Source of the DNA: Arthrobacter sp. AQ5-05
GTDB taxonomy: Bacteria; Actinomycetota; Actinomycetes; Actinomycetales; Micrococcaceae
NCBI RefSeq assembly: GCF_003287975.1
Contig: NZ_QMKQ01000009.1
Location: 62,001 to 126,000, forward strand
Reading direction: 5' to 3'
DNA length: 64,000 bases
Part shown: one piece after another, positions 15,614 through 23,254 of the stretch
How the letters are laid out: each line of letters begins with the position of its first letter
Position numbering within the stretch: position 1 is the stretch's first letter
Made by a program: the position numbers and the translations under genes
Notes under the pieces: generated by a model
The model's database searches: none
Seen by the model: only the letters and a program-made list of their open reading frames with translations
What the model was told of the DNA's origin: nothing

Positions 15614-18001
15614 ATGCGGCAAACTGGAAGGGTGAGCCAGAGCCGAATAATCCAGACCATAGCCGCAGAACTTTCCACAGCCGGGGCACCGGTTGCCCCA
15701 TGGCAAGTCAAGGCCGCCATCGAGCTGCTTGACGCCGGATCCACCGTTCCCTTCATTGCCAGGTACCGCAAGGAAGTCACCGGGACCCTTGATGATGCGC
15801 AATTGCGCATGCTCGAGGAACGACTGCGTTACCTGCGCGAACTCGAGGAGCGCCGGACCACCATCCTCAAGGCCATCGCGGAAGCCGGCAAGCTCACCGA
15901 GGAGCTGGAAGCCGCAATCGGGGCCGCAACCACCAAAGCGGAACTCGAAGACCTCTACCTTCCCTACAAGTCCAAACGGCGCACCAAGGCCCAGATCGCC
16001 AGCGAGGCGGGCCTTGAACCGCTGGCCGATTCGCTCATCAAGGACCCGTCCCAGGATCCGGAGACGTTGGGGGCAAGGTTCCTGAACCCGGAGCACGAGG
16101 TCAACGCCGCCACCGAGGCGCTCGCCGGTGCCCGCGCCATCCTCACCGAGCGGGCCTCCCAGGACGCGGTGCTGGTCTCCGAACTTCGCGAGCGCTTGTG
16201 GACCCGGGGCAAGATCGCCTCGAAGACCGCGGCAGGTGCCCCGGCCGCGGACGCCGCCAAGTTCTCCGACTACGAGGACTTCGTCCAGCCCGTGGCAACC
16301 CAGCCCTCACACCGGATCCTGGCGCTGCTGCGTGGGGAACGCGAGGGCGTGCTGGATCTGGAACTTTCCGAGGCGGACCCGCGTGACGACGTGGCACTGG
16401 CCGAGGCGCGCGCCTCCTACGAAGCTGCGGTCGCCAAGTCCCTGGGCATCACCGCGGCCGCGGATGCGCCGGCCGGAAAATGGTTGGCCCAGACCGTGCG
16501 GCTGGCCTGGCGCGGCCGCCTGCTGGCCCGGCTCGAATCCGACCTGCGCACCCGGCTCTTCGAGGCCGCGGAGGAAGCTTCCGTGAAGGTCTTCGCCGCG
16601 AACCTTCGCGACGTGCTGCTCGCGGCCCCGGCCGGGAACCGCGCGGTGCTGGGCCTGGACCCGGGGCTGCGCACCGGGGTGAAGGTCGCCGTCGTTGATG
16701 CCACCGGCAAGGTCGTGGACATCGCCACAATCTACCCGCACGCCCCGGCCAACAAATGGAACCAATCCGTTGACACGCTGGTGGCCTTGGCCGCCAAGCA
16801 CGGCACCGAGCTCATCGCCGTGGGCAACGGAACGGCCAGCCGGGAAACCGACAAGCTTGCCGGCGAGGTCATCGCCAAGCTGACCAACAAGCCCGCCAAG
16901 GTCATCGTCTCCGAGGCGGGCGCCTCGGTGTATTCGGCCTCCGCGCTGGCCAGTGCGGAACTGCCGGAGCTGGACGTGTCCATCCGAGGTGCTGTCTCGA
17001 TTGCTCGACGCCTGCAGGACCCGCTGGCCGAGCTGGTGAAGATCGAACCCAAGTCCATTGGCGTGGGCCAGTACCAGCACGACTTGACCCCGGCGAAGCT
17101 GGACCGCTCGCTGGATGCGGTGGTCGAGGACTGCGTGAACGCGGTGGGCGTGGACGTGAACACCGCATCCCCGGCGTTGCTGGCCCGGGTCGCCGGCGTC
17201 GGCGCGCTGCTGAGCCGCAACATCGTCGAGCACCGCAACGCCAACGGCCCCTTTGCCAGCCGCAAGGCGCTGCTGAAGGTCCCGCGACTGGGAGCCAAGG
17301 CCTTCGAGCAGTGTGCCGGGTTCCTGCGCGTCACCGGCGGCAAGCAGCCGCTGGATGCCTCGGCCGTGCACCCCGAGGCCTACGGCCTGGCCGAGACCCT
17401 GCTGACCGCGGCCACCGCCAAGAACCAGTCGGTGGACTCTTTGGATGCCAGGGAATTTGTCACCGAGCAATTCGGGTTGCCCACCGTCAAGGACGTCATC
17501 TCCGAACTGGTGCGCCCGGCCCGGGATCCGCGCCCCGACTTCAAGACCGCGAACCTCAAAGAGGGCGTGGAGAAGATCGGGGACCTTGAGGTCGGCATGA
17601 TCCTGGAGGGAACCGTCTCCAATGTTGCAGCCTTTGGCGCCTTCGTCGACGTGGGCGTCCACCAGGACGGGCTGGTCCATGTCTCGGCCATGAGCAACAA
17701 GTTCATTTCCGATCCACGCGAGGTCGTCACTTCCGGGCAGGTCGTGAAGGTCAAGGTCCTCGAGGTGGATCCGGCGCGCAAGCGCATCTCCCTGACCCTG
17801 CGCCTGGACGACGAGCCCGGTGCCAAGGCCGAAAAGCCTGAGCGCGGGCCGCGGGGCCCACGCGATGCCGGGTCCCGCGCCCCGCGCGAGACCCACGGTG
17901 CTCCGCGCGGCAACAAACCGGCCGCTTCCCGCGAGGCCAAGCCTGTCGGCGGCAACACGGCCATGGCCGAGGCCCTGCGCCGCGCCGGGCTGAGCGGCTA
18001 G
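15614..18001 (+). CDS. tex: Tex, RNA-binding transcription accessory protein
   Basis: 795 residues. Domain order is textbook: N-terminal Tex domain with helix-turn-helix (AIELLDAGSTVPFIARYRKEV, EDLYLPYKSKRRTK), a YqgF-like RNase H fold (AVLGLDPGLRTGVKVAVVD), a helix-hairpin-helix pair (VNTASPALLARVAGVG, FASRKALLKVPRLGAKAFEQ), and the S1 RNA-binding domain near residues 655-730 (EGTVSNVAAFGAFVDVGVHQDGLVHVS). A basic Arg/Pro/Gly-rich tail of about 60 residues ends the protein. Binds nucleic acid at the ribosome/RNA polymerase. Start uncertain: the ATG at 15614 lacks a ribosome site and a GTG at 15632 has GGAAGG directly against it. Confidence 0.96.
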   Translation: MRQTGRVSQSRIIQTIAAELSTAGAPVAPWQVKAAIELLDAGSTVPFIARYRKEVTGTLDDAQLRMLEERLRYLRELEERRTTILKAIAEAGKLTEELEAAIGAATTKAELEDLYLPYKSKRRTKAQIASEAGLEPLADSLIKDPSQDPETLGARFLNPEHEVNAATEALAGARAILTERASQDAVLVSELRERLWTRGKIASKTAAGAPAADAAKFSDYEDFVQPVATQPSHRILALLRGEREGVLDLELSEADPRDDVALAEARASYEAAVAKSLGITAAADAPAGKWLAQTVRLAWRGRLLARLESDLRTRLFEAAEEASVKVFAANLRDVLLAAPAGNRAVLGLDPGLRTGVKVAVVDATGKVVDIATIYPHAPANKWNQSVDTLVALAAKHGTELIAVGNGTASRETDKLAGEVIAKLTNKPAKVIVSEAGASVYSASALASAELPELDVSIRGAVSIARRLQDPLAELVKIEPKSIGVGQYQHDLTPAKLDRSLDAVVEDCVNAVGVDVNTASPALLARVAGVGALLSRNIVEHRNANGPFASRKALLKVPRLGAKAFEQCAGFLRVTGGKQPLDASAVHPEAYGLAETLLTAATAKNQSVDSLDAREFVTEQFGLPTVKDVISELVRPARDPRPDFKTANLKEGVEKIGDLEVGMILEGTVSNVAAFGAFVDVGVHQDGLVHVSAMSNKFISDPREVVTSGQVVKVKVLEVDPARKRISLTLRLDDEPGAKAEKPERGPRGPRDAGSRAPRETHGAPRGNKPAASREAKPVGGNTAMAEALRRAGLSG

Positions 18002-18153
18002 GGACTGCCAACCGCACCAGCCACGCGCTGGAGGCCCTCCAGATAGCGCACCGCCGGCGAATACCTCTCGGCTGGCCTTGGACACCGAGTTTCGCCCACG
18101 TGGCGTAGCGTTGTCTGCAACTGACGGCGAGGCGCAAGGAGCGAACCACACCC

Positions 18154-18549
18154 ATGGGCGGGGAGACAATGACCGATTTGATCATGACGGTGTTCATGGT
18201 GCTGCTCATGGCGGCACTGGCCTGGACGATGAGGGCCGCTGCCATGGGGCAGATCAAGCGCAACGCGTGGGTGGGGATCCGCACGCCTGCCCTGATGCAC
18301 TGCGGGGAATGCTGGCTGCTGGGCCACCACGCCGCCGCCCAGAAGGGCATCATCGGCTGTTGGGTTGCCGCGGCAGTCATGGCAGCCGGCGGCGTCGCCG
18401 CGCTGCTGGTCCCGGACGCGGACTACCTCCAGCCCGTATCCCTGATGATTGGGGTGCTGGTCATGGTCGGCGGCCTGCTGCTGGGCCTGCGCGACGCGAA
18501 CACCATGCTGGCCAAGATGCACGGAGGCGATCGGGCCGCCCGCCCGTGA
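18154..18549 (+). CDS. SdpI/YfhL-like small membrane protein, first of a pair
   Basis: 131 residues (a second ATG at 18169 has GGGGAG close by, the first has AAGGAG twelve bases up). Three or four hydrophobic helices; the loop NAWVGIRTPALMHCGECWLLGHHAAA is the family hallmark of SdpI-like proteins (GIRT-x-A-M...W-x-x-GH). SdpI of Bacillus is immunity to the SDP toxin and signals to its regulator; most actinobacterial relatives are uncharacterised. The HC-x-EC pair inside the motif is unusual to my eye. Its TGA overlaps the GTG of the next gene (GTGA), so the pair is coupled. Confidence 0.78.
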   Translation: MGGETMTDLIMTVFMVLLMAALAWTMRAAAMGQIKRNAWVGIRTPALMHCGECWLLGHHAAAQKGIIGCWVAAAVMAAGGVAALLVPDADYLQPVSLMIGVLVMVGGLLLGLRDANTMLAKMHGGDRAARP

Positions 18550-18956
18550 GCGAAAACCAGGTTTCGGTCCTGCTCTGCGCCGCATTGGCGGTGGCCTTCA
18601 CCTGGGCCGTGCGAGCCGTCAACGGGACCGTCGAGCGCGGGAGTTCCGGTATCAACCCGGCCCTGGGCATCCGCACCGCCGCCACCATGCACTGCGAGGA
18701 ATGCTGGAGCACCGGACACCGTGCCGCGGCGGCACCGCTGCGCCGGATGCGCCTTCCCGTGGCCCTGCTTGGCCTCGCCGCGCTGCCCGCAGCCCTCCTC
18801 GAATCGGTGATCGGGCTGGCGCCGGCCTGGATCGCGGTGATTGCCGGATGGATCTGGGCCATGGCCGCAGTGTCCGCCGCCTTAAGGGTGGCCAACGCCG
18901 CGGCTCGGGAATTGCACCCGTCAAGTTCGCCCTCCGGGGTCCATCGACCAAGGTGA
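18546..18956 (+). CDS. SdpI/YfhL-like small membrane protein, second of a pair
   Basis: 136 residues, GTG start overlapping the previous stop. Same loop as its neighbour (ALGIRTAATMHCEECWSTGHRAAA) with the HC-x-EC pair, between a first helix (VLLCAALAVAFTWAVRAV) and two C-terminal helices (LLGLAALPAALLESVIGLA and WIAVIAGWIWAMAAVSAAL). Similar order and length suggest an old tandem duplication, the proteins perhaps working as a heterodimer. No toxin or transporter gene adjoins, so immunity is only one option. The stop codon lies in a perfect hairpin. Confidence 0.75.
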   Translation: MSENQVSVLLCAALAVAFTWAVRAVNGTVERGSSGINPALGIRTAATMHCEECWSTGHRAAAAPLRRMRLPVALLGLAALPAALLESVIGLAPAWIAVIAGWIWAMAAVSAALRVANAAARELHPSSSPSGVHRPR

Positions 18957-18971
18957 GCATCACCTTGGTCG
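18945..18971 (+). terminator. Hairpin overlapping the stop of the second SdpI-like gene
   Basis: CGACCAAGGTGA, GCA, TCACCTTGGTCG: a perfect 12-bp stem whose left arm contains the TGA stop. No T-run follows, so termination strength is uncertain. Confidence 0.6.
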
Positions 18972-19067
18972 GCCCGTATCTTGGCCCGAGGCATGCCATA
19001 TTTATGGCGAGGTAAGTGCGGCCATCCTTCGGTGACAAGGCACAAAAGAGTCGGTAGCGTGTGTGCC

Positions 19068-19562
19068 ATGGAACTTAAAGGAAAGCTTGCAGACGCGTTC
19101 AACGACCAAATCACCCTGGAACTTGCGGCCTCGACCGTCTATCGCCAGCTGGCCATTGAAATGGATGTGCTGAGCCTGCCCGGCGTTGCGGGCTGGTTCC
19201 GCGCCCAGGCCGCAGAGGAACTGGTGCACGCGGAAAAGTTCATCACGCACATGACCGACCGCGGCGCACACCCGGCGATCGGCGACATCTCGGCCCCGGC
19301 GTTGCGGGTCTCCACCGTGGATGGTGCCTTCCAGGCCTCGCTGGACCACGAGAAGAAGGTCTCCGAGTCCATCCGCGACCTCTACCGCCTGGCACATAAC
19401 GAGGGTGACATCGACTCGGTGCCGCTGCTGAATTGGTTCATCGAGGAGCAGGTCGAAGAGGAAGCCACCGTTGGCGAGATCCTTGACCGCGTGAAGATGA
19501 TCAACAACGACGGCAACGGACTGCTGCGCCTCGACAGCGAACTGGCCGCCCGCCAGGTGTGA
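19068..19562 (+). CDS. Bacterial non-heme ferritin
   Basis: 164 residues from the ATG at 19068 (the frame is open 29 codons further up, but that part is unrelated). Four-helix ferritin: KLADAFNDQITLELAASTVYRQLAIEMD with the first Glu ligand, GWFRAQAAEELVHAEKFITHM with the E...E-x-x-H ferroxidase set, and LLNWFIEEQVEEEATVGEILDRVKM with the helix-D Glu residues. Oxidises and stores iron in a 24-mer. No heme-binding or Dps features. A clear iron box was not found upstream. A strong hairpin ends the gene at 19617-19649. Confidence 0.93.
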   Translation: MELKGKLADAFNDQITLELAASTVYRQLAIEMDVLSLPGVAGWFRAQAAEELVHAEKFITHMTDRGAHPAIGDISAPALRVSTVDGAFQASLDHEKKVSESIRDLYRLAHNEGDIDSVPLLNWFIEEQVEEEATVGEILDRVKMINNDGNGLLRLDSELAARQV

Positions 19563-19880
19563 CCGCGTCGGGTCCTGGGGCGCTGTGGCGCCGAACGGCC
19601 CGACACCATGATGTGACCAAGGCCCCCGGACGTAGACTGGGGGCCTTGGCCGTCTGTGCAATAACATGGGGTGTAGGCATGTCCAAGTGTCCGCACCCCG
19701 GCACGAGGTTGTTGCCAACGGTCCGGGTGGGGCATCGCGCCGTGCAATGAGTTGCCGCCGCGCATGCCAGTCTTCGGTCAACCACTTTCCCAGTGAGGTC
19801 ATCCAAACGTGCTCCACGTCCGTGCATGCCTCGCCATGGCCGTTCCCGATGCCGCCATGCCGCCGCGGGGTGATGCCTGA
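19563..19880. other. 318-bp intergenic region, ferritin to SH3b gene
   Basis: Contains the ferritin terminator near its left end; the remaining 230 bp hold no gene that I can support and should carry the promoter of the SH3b gene, which I could not pinpoint. Confidence 0.5.
19617..19649 (+). terminator. Ferritin terminator hairpin
   Basis: CCAAGGCCCCC and GGGGGCCTTGG, a perfect 11-bp stem with an 11-base loop, about 55 bp after the ferritin stop; no T-run. Confidence 0.7.
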
Positions 19881-20822
19881 ATGAAGAAATTCGACTTTGC
19901 ACGCACGAATCCGGCCCCGGTGCAGGTGGAAGTCCCCGGACCGACGCACCGCACGACGGCCGAGCTCAAGCTGCGCAAGGGCGCCGGCCGGCACTACGCC
20001 ACCCAGTACCTGATCGCGGAAAACACCCCCGTGTACCTGCTGCGCGTCAGCGGCCTGTGGGCCAGCGTGCAGCACGGCCAGACCTTCGGCTGGCTCCCGA
20101 CCCAATGCCTTGAGCGGCTCGAGGCGCCCCGGCAACGCCCGCAGGTCCCGGTGCGTCCGGTAGCCAGCCAGACGGCTGCCATGGCCGGAGGGGCCTCCAG
20201 CGCCCCGGAAGTTCCCAATGAGGAATTCGTCCCCACCCACCGCAGCACCGCGGACCTGAACCTGCGCAAGGGCTCGGGCACCAACTACCCGGTGCTTCGT
20301 GTGCTGGCGGCAAACCTCCAGGTCAGGAAGCTGGAGGAGCTGGGCACATGGGCCAAGGTCTCCACCGGCAAGGACATCGGCTGGGTTCCCAGCGCCTACC
20401 TTGCCCGCATCAATGTGCGGCGCCCGGCAACGGGCATCCAGCCCATGGCACCGACGGAGTACACCACCACCGTGCGCCTGAATGTCCGCAAGGATGCCGG
20501 GGATCATTTCCCGGTCATGCGCATCATGCAAGCCGGGACCCTGGTAAGGGTCAATGGGAAGCTCGGTCCGTGGTGCCGGATCATGCTGGACCAGGATGCC
20601 GGGTGGGTGCCGGCCAGCCAACTGCAATTGCGCTACCTGGCTTCCACCACACCTGTCACGACCGCGGAGACCACCCTGTATCAGGGAGCCTCCGCCAACT
20701 ACCGGGCCGTGGCGCAGCTCGGGGCCGGCCACCAGGTCGAGGTCCTGGCCAGCCGGGGGCAGTGGACGAAGGTCCGCGCCGGACGGCTCGAAGGTTGGGT
20801 CCACAGCACCCACTTGGGCTGA
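19881..20822 (+). CDS. Protein with four SH3b domains and no signal peptide
   Basis: 313 residues. Four bacterial SH3 repeats follow each other: about 25-77 (LKLRKGAGRHYATQYLI), 118-170 (LNLRKGSGTNYPVLRVLAANL), 193-243 (LNVRKDAGDHFPVMRIMQAGT) and 258-312 (TLYQGASANYRAVAQLGAGH), each ending in a GW-V/L turn. Such domains usually bind peptidoglycan peptides, yet the N-terminus (MKKFDFARTNPAPVQV) shows no export signal, and no GTG/ATG upstream adds one. It could act in the cytosol, leave by another route, or be a fragment of a former secreted protein. Same strand and just upstream of the M23 gene. Confidence 0.75.
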   Translation: MKKFDFARTNPAPVQVEVPGPTHRTTAELKLRKGAGRHYATQYLIAENTPVYLLRVSGLWASVQHGQTFGWLPTQCLERLEAPRQRPQVPVRPVASQTAAMAGGASSAPEVPNEEFVPTHRSTADLNLRKGSGTNYPVLRVLAANLQVRKLEELGTWAKVSTGKDIGWVPSAYLARINVRRPATGIQPMAPTEYTTTVRLNVRKDAGDHFPVMRIMQAGTLVRVNGKLGPWCRIMLDQDAGWVPASQLQLRYLASTTPVTTAETTLYQGASANYRAVAQLGAGHQVEVLASRGQWTKVRAGRLEGWVHSTHLG

Positions 20823-20890
20823 CGCGAGAAATCATGTTTGCCGTTTCCCGGCACAGACGGCGGATTTTGCATAGGGTAGTGACTTAGGGG

Positions 20891-20929
20891 GCGATGTTTG
20901 GGTGACGCTCCCAACCACTCGCACATCGC
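20891..20929 (+). other. Structured leader upstream of the M23/SH3b gene
   Basis: GCGATGT (20891-20897) pairs with ACATCGC (20923-20929) and TTGGG (20898-20902) with CCCAA (20910-20914), giving a bulged hairpin about 50 bases before the ATG. Cell-wall hydrolase genes of actinobacteria often have RNA leaders, but this does not match the c-di-AMP aptamer as I know it. Confidence 0.4.
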
Positions 20930-20977
20930 GTTGCTCCCTTTCGGGGCGACACACCCCTTAGAGGAAGACCACTGACA

Positions 20978-23155
20978 ATGGCCATACCGAAATCCCTTCG
21001 CGCCCTTTTCTCGGGGGTGTTGGCGGCTGGGTTGGTGTTCACGGCTCTGCCTGCCACCTCGCAGATGCGCACGGAGGTTCCAGAGACCAGTTCCGTTCGC
21101 GCCGGGGAATTCTCCCTTCCGCTTGTCCCGGAAACCTACAGGATGACCTCGCCCATGGGGCCGCGCTGCATGCCGGTGGTGGGTGGATCGACCCACCACC
21201 TGGGCCAGGACATGGGCACCAAGGACAACTCCCCGATCTATGCGGTGGCCGACGGCACCGTGCGCAAGATCGTCCGGGGCACCGGCTCGACCTCGGGCCA
21301 GGTGATTGTCACCCACCGGTTCGGCAAAGACACCTACGAATCGGCCTACATGCACATGTGGCCCAATGACGTATTGGTCAGGGAGGGCCAGAAGGTCAAG
21401 TCCGGGCAGAAGATCGCCCTGGTGGGCTCATCGGGTCCCTCGACGGGCCCGCACCTGCACCTGGAGATCTGGAGGGAGCGCTTCTACTCCAAGGACGGAA
21501 ACGTGCGCAACCCCGCCGCGTTCCTCAAATCCCGCGGGCTCGACCTGGGTTCCCACGCCACCGCAAGCTATTCCGAGTCGCAGAAGACCTGCGCCTACTT
21601 TGCGCGCGGCAAGGCGGAGCTTTTTGCCTCCGCATCCGCCACCTCGAAGGTCCTGGCCAGGCCGTCGCGCAGCGCCAAGGTCACCAGCAAGCCTGGCGCC
21701 ATCAACGGACTGCTCAACGGCTCATTCGTCAAGGTCAAATACGGCTCCACGACCGGCTGGATGAACCGTTTTGCCGTCACGCCCAACCCGATGGCCGCGG
21801 CGCCCGAGTGGGCGCTGACGCCCACCGGCACTGTCACCAACGGCGTCCGGGTGCCCTTCGCCACGTACACCAACCCCAACGGCCTGAACATGCGTTCAGG
21901 GGCCGCCACCTGGTATTCGAAGCTCTTGATGATTCCGGCCGGCGCCACATTCGAGGCCTACGAGAGCTCCGCCGGCTGGCTGCGGGTCAAGTACAAGGGA
22001 ACCGACGGCTGGGTCTCGGCGGGCCTGACGCGCAAGGTCGCCACCGTCAACCAGACGACACTGCCCGCGACGCACGAGGTCCTTCGGAACCTGAAGTTGC
22101 GTTCCGGAGCCGGAACGACCTACAAGGAAACCCAGGCACTGAGCCGCGGCACCAAGGTTGCCCTGCGGCAGGTACGGGGCACCTGGTCCCAGGTCCAGGC
22201 GGGGAAACACACGGGGTGGACCAGCTCGGCGGACTTGAAGAAGATCGGTTCCATCACGCCCCAGGCGTCGAAGCCGCCGGTGGGCAAGCCCGCGCCGACC
22301 AAACCGACCCATGAGGCCACGGCGAACCTGAACATGCGCAGCGGGCCGGGTGCCAACACCAAGATCGTCAAGGTCTTGCGCAACGGCACAGACGTGATCG
22401 AGCTGAAACGCCAAGGTACCTGGAGCCAGGTCAAGGTCGGGAACTCCACCGGCTGGGTCAGCAACCGCTACCTGCGCGTGGTCAAGGCCGGTGCGGCCCC
22501 GGCCAAGCCCAAGCCGACGGCGAAGCCGAAGCCCCCGGTGATCCAGTCGGTGAAGAAGACCACGTACCAAACCAGGTCGAAGGTCGTGGCGCGCAAGTCG
22601 GCGGATGCGAAGTCGGCTTCGGTGGTGGGCATTGCGGCGAAGAAGCAGGTCGTCGTTGATGCCAAGAGCGGGTCGTGGCTGCGCGCGCGCTACGCGGGGA
22701 AGACCGGCTGGGTGCCGGCGAACCAGCTGGCCCTCTACAAGGCCCCGGCCAAGCCGAAGACCCCGGTGATCCAGTCGGTGAAGAAGGCCACGTACCAAAC
22801 CAGGTCGAAGGTCGTGGCGCGCAAGTCGGCGGATGCGAAGTCGGCTTCGGTGGTGGGCATTGCGGCGAAGAAGCAGGTCGTCGTTGATGCCAAGAGCGGG
22901 TCGTGGCTGCGCGTGCGCTACGCGGGGAAGACCGGCTGGGTGCCGGCGAAGCAACTTGCCGTGTACAAGGCTCCGGCCAAGGTGAAGACGACCACCGCCC
23001 GGCTTAACCTGCGCACCGGAACCAGCACGTCGACACGAACCTTGCTGATTATTCCCAAGGGGAAGAAGGTCACTGTCAAGGCCACACGCAGCGGCTGGAC
23101 GCAAACCAGCTATGCGGGGAAGAACGGCTGGGTCAGCTCGAAGTACCTGCGTTAG
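20978..23155 (+). CDS. Secreted M23 endopeptidase with multiple SH3b repeats
   Basis: 725 residues. Signal peptide (LFSGVLAAGLVFTALPATSQ), then a LytM/lysostaphin-type domain to about residue 185 with the zinc ligands His74 and Asp78 in HHLGQD and the HLH pair at 159-161 (STGPHLHLEIW). The remaining two thirds is seven or so SH3b repeats, several with the LNMRSGPGANTKI / LKLRSGAGTTYKE pattern and a terminal GW turn. Cleaves peptide bridges or stem peptides of peptidoglycan; the SH3b array binds the wall. Two of the repeats (22523-22978) are almost identical at DNA level. Next to another SH3b protein, the AI-2E transporter and a VanY-like enzyme. Confidence 0.92.
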   Translation: MAIPKSLRALFSGVLAAGLVFTALPATSQMRTEVPETSSVRAGEFSLPLVPETYRMTSPMGPRCMPVVGGSTHHLGQDMGTKDNSPIYAVADGTVRKIVRGTGSTSGQVIVTHRFGKDTYESAYMHMWPNDVLVREGQKVKSGQKIALVGSSGPSTGPHLHLEIWRERFYSKDGNVRNPAAFLKSRGLDLGSHATASYSESQKTCAYFARGKAELFASASATSKVLARPSRSAKVTSKPGAINGLLNGSFVKVKYGSTTGWMNRFAVTPNPMAAAPEWALTPTGTVTNGVRVPFATYTNPNGLNMRSGAATWYSKLLMIPAGATFEAYESSAGWLRVKYKGTDGWVSAGLTRKVATVNQTTLPATHEVLRNLKLRSGAGTTYKETQALSRGTKVALRQVRGTWSQVQAGKHTGWTSSADLKKIGSITPQASKPPVGKPAPTKPTHEATANLNMRSGPGANTKIVKVLRNGTDVIELKRQGTWSQVKVGNSTGWVSNRYLRVVKAGAAPAKPKPTAKPKPPVIQSVKKTTYQTRSKVVARKSADAKSASVVGIAAKKQVVVDAKSGSWLRARYAGKTGWVPANQLALYKAPAKPKTPVIQSVKKATYQTRSKVVARKSADAKSASVVGIAAKKQVVVDAKSGSWLRVRYAGKTGWVPAKQLAVYKAPAKVKTTTARLNLRTGTSTSTRTLLIIPKGKKVTVKATRSGWTQTSYAGKNGWVSSKYLR
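22523..22978 (+). repeat. 228-bp in-frame tandem duplication of an SH3b unit
   Basis: Copies at 22523-22750 and 22751-22978, each 76 codons. The first 190 bp differ at only about three positions; the last 30 bp have diverged more. Unlike the other SH3b repeats of the protein, which are similar only in amino acids, so this one is recent or kept alike by recombination. Confidence 0.92.
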
Positions 23156-23189
23156 CCCCAGCAGCTCTTGGGGTCTGCACCCCGACGTA

Positions 23190-23235
23190 ATACGGGCCGT
23201 GGATCCAACCAAGAGGTTGATTCCACGGCCCGTAT
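23190..23235. terminator. Terminator between the M23 gene and the AI-2E transporter gene
   Basis: ATACGGGCCGTGGA pairs with TCCACGGCCCGTAT, with CAACC/GGTTG inside; CATTTT follows on the plus side. Convergent genes on both sides. Confidence 0.85.
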
Positions 23236-23254
23236 CATTTTGGGAAGCTCGCGA

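Noticed and set aside
16307-18169. 620-codon open frame antisense to tex
   Set aside because: Same high-GC shadow effect; tex has all domain motifs on the plus strand.
18972-19067. Iron box upstream of ferritin
   Set aside because: The best stretch (GAGGTAAGTGCGGCC) shares only about seven positions with the consensus.
20823-20977. c-di-AMP (ydaO-type) riboswitch before the M23 gene
   Set aside because: Expected for such genes in actinobacteria, but the conserved aptamer segments could not be found; only a simple bulged hairpin is visible.
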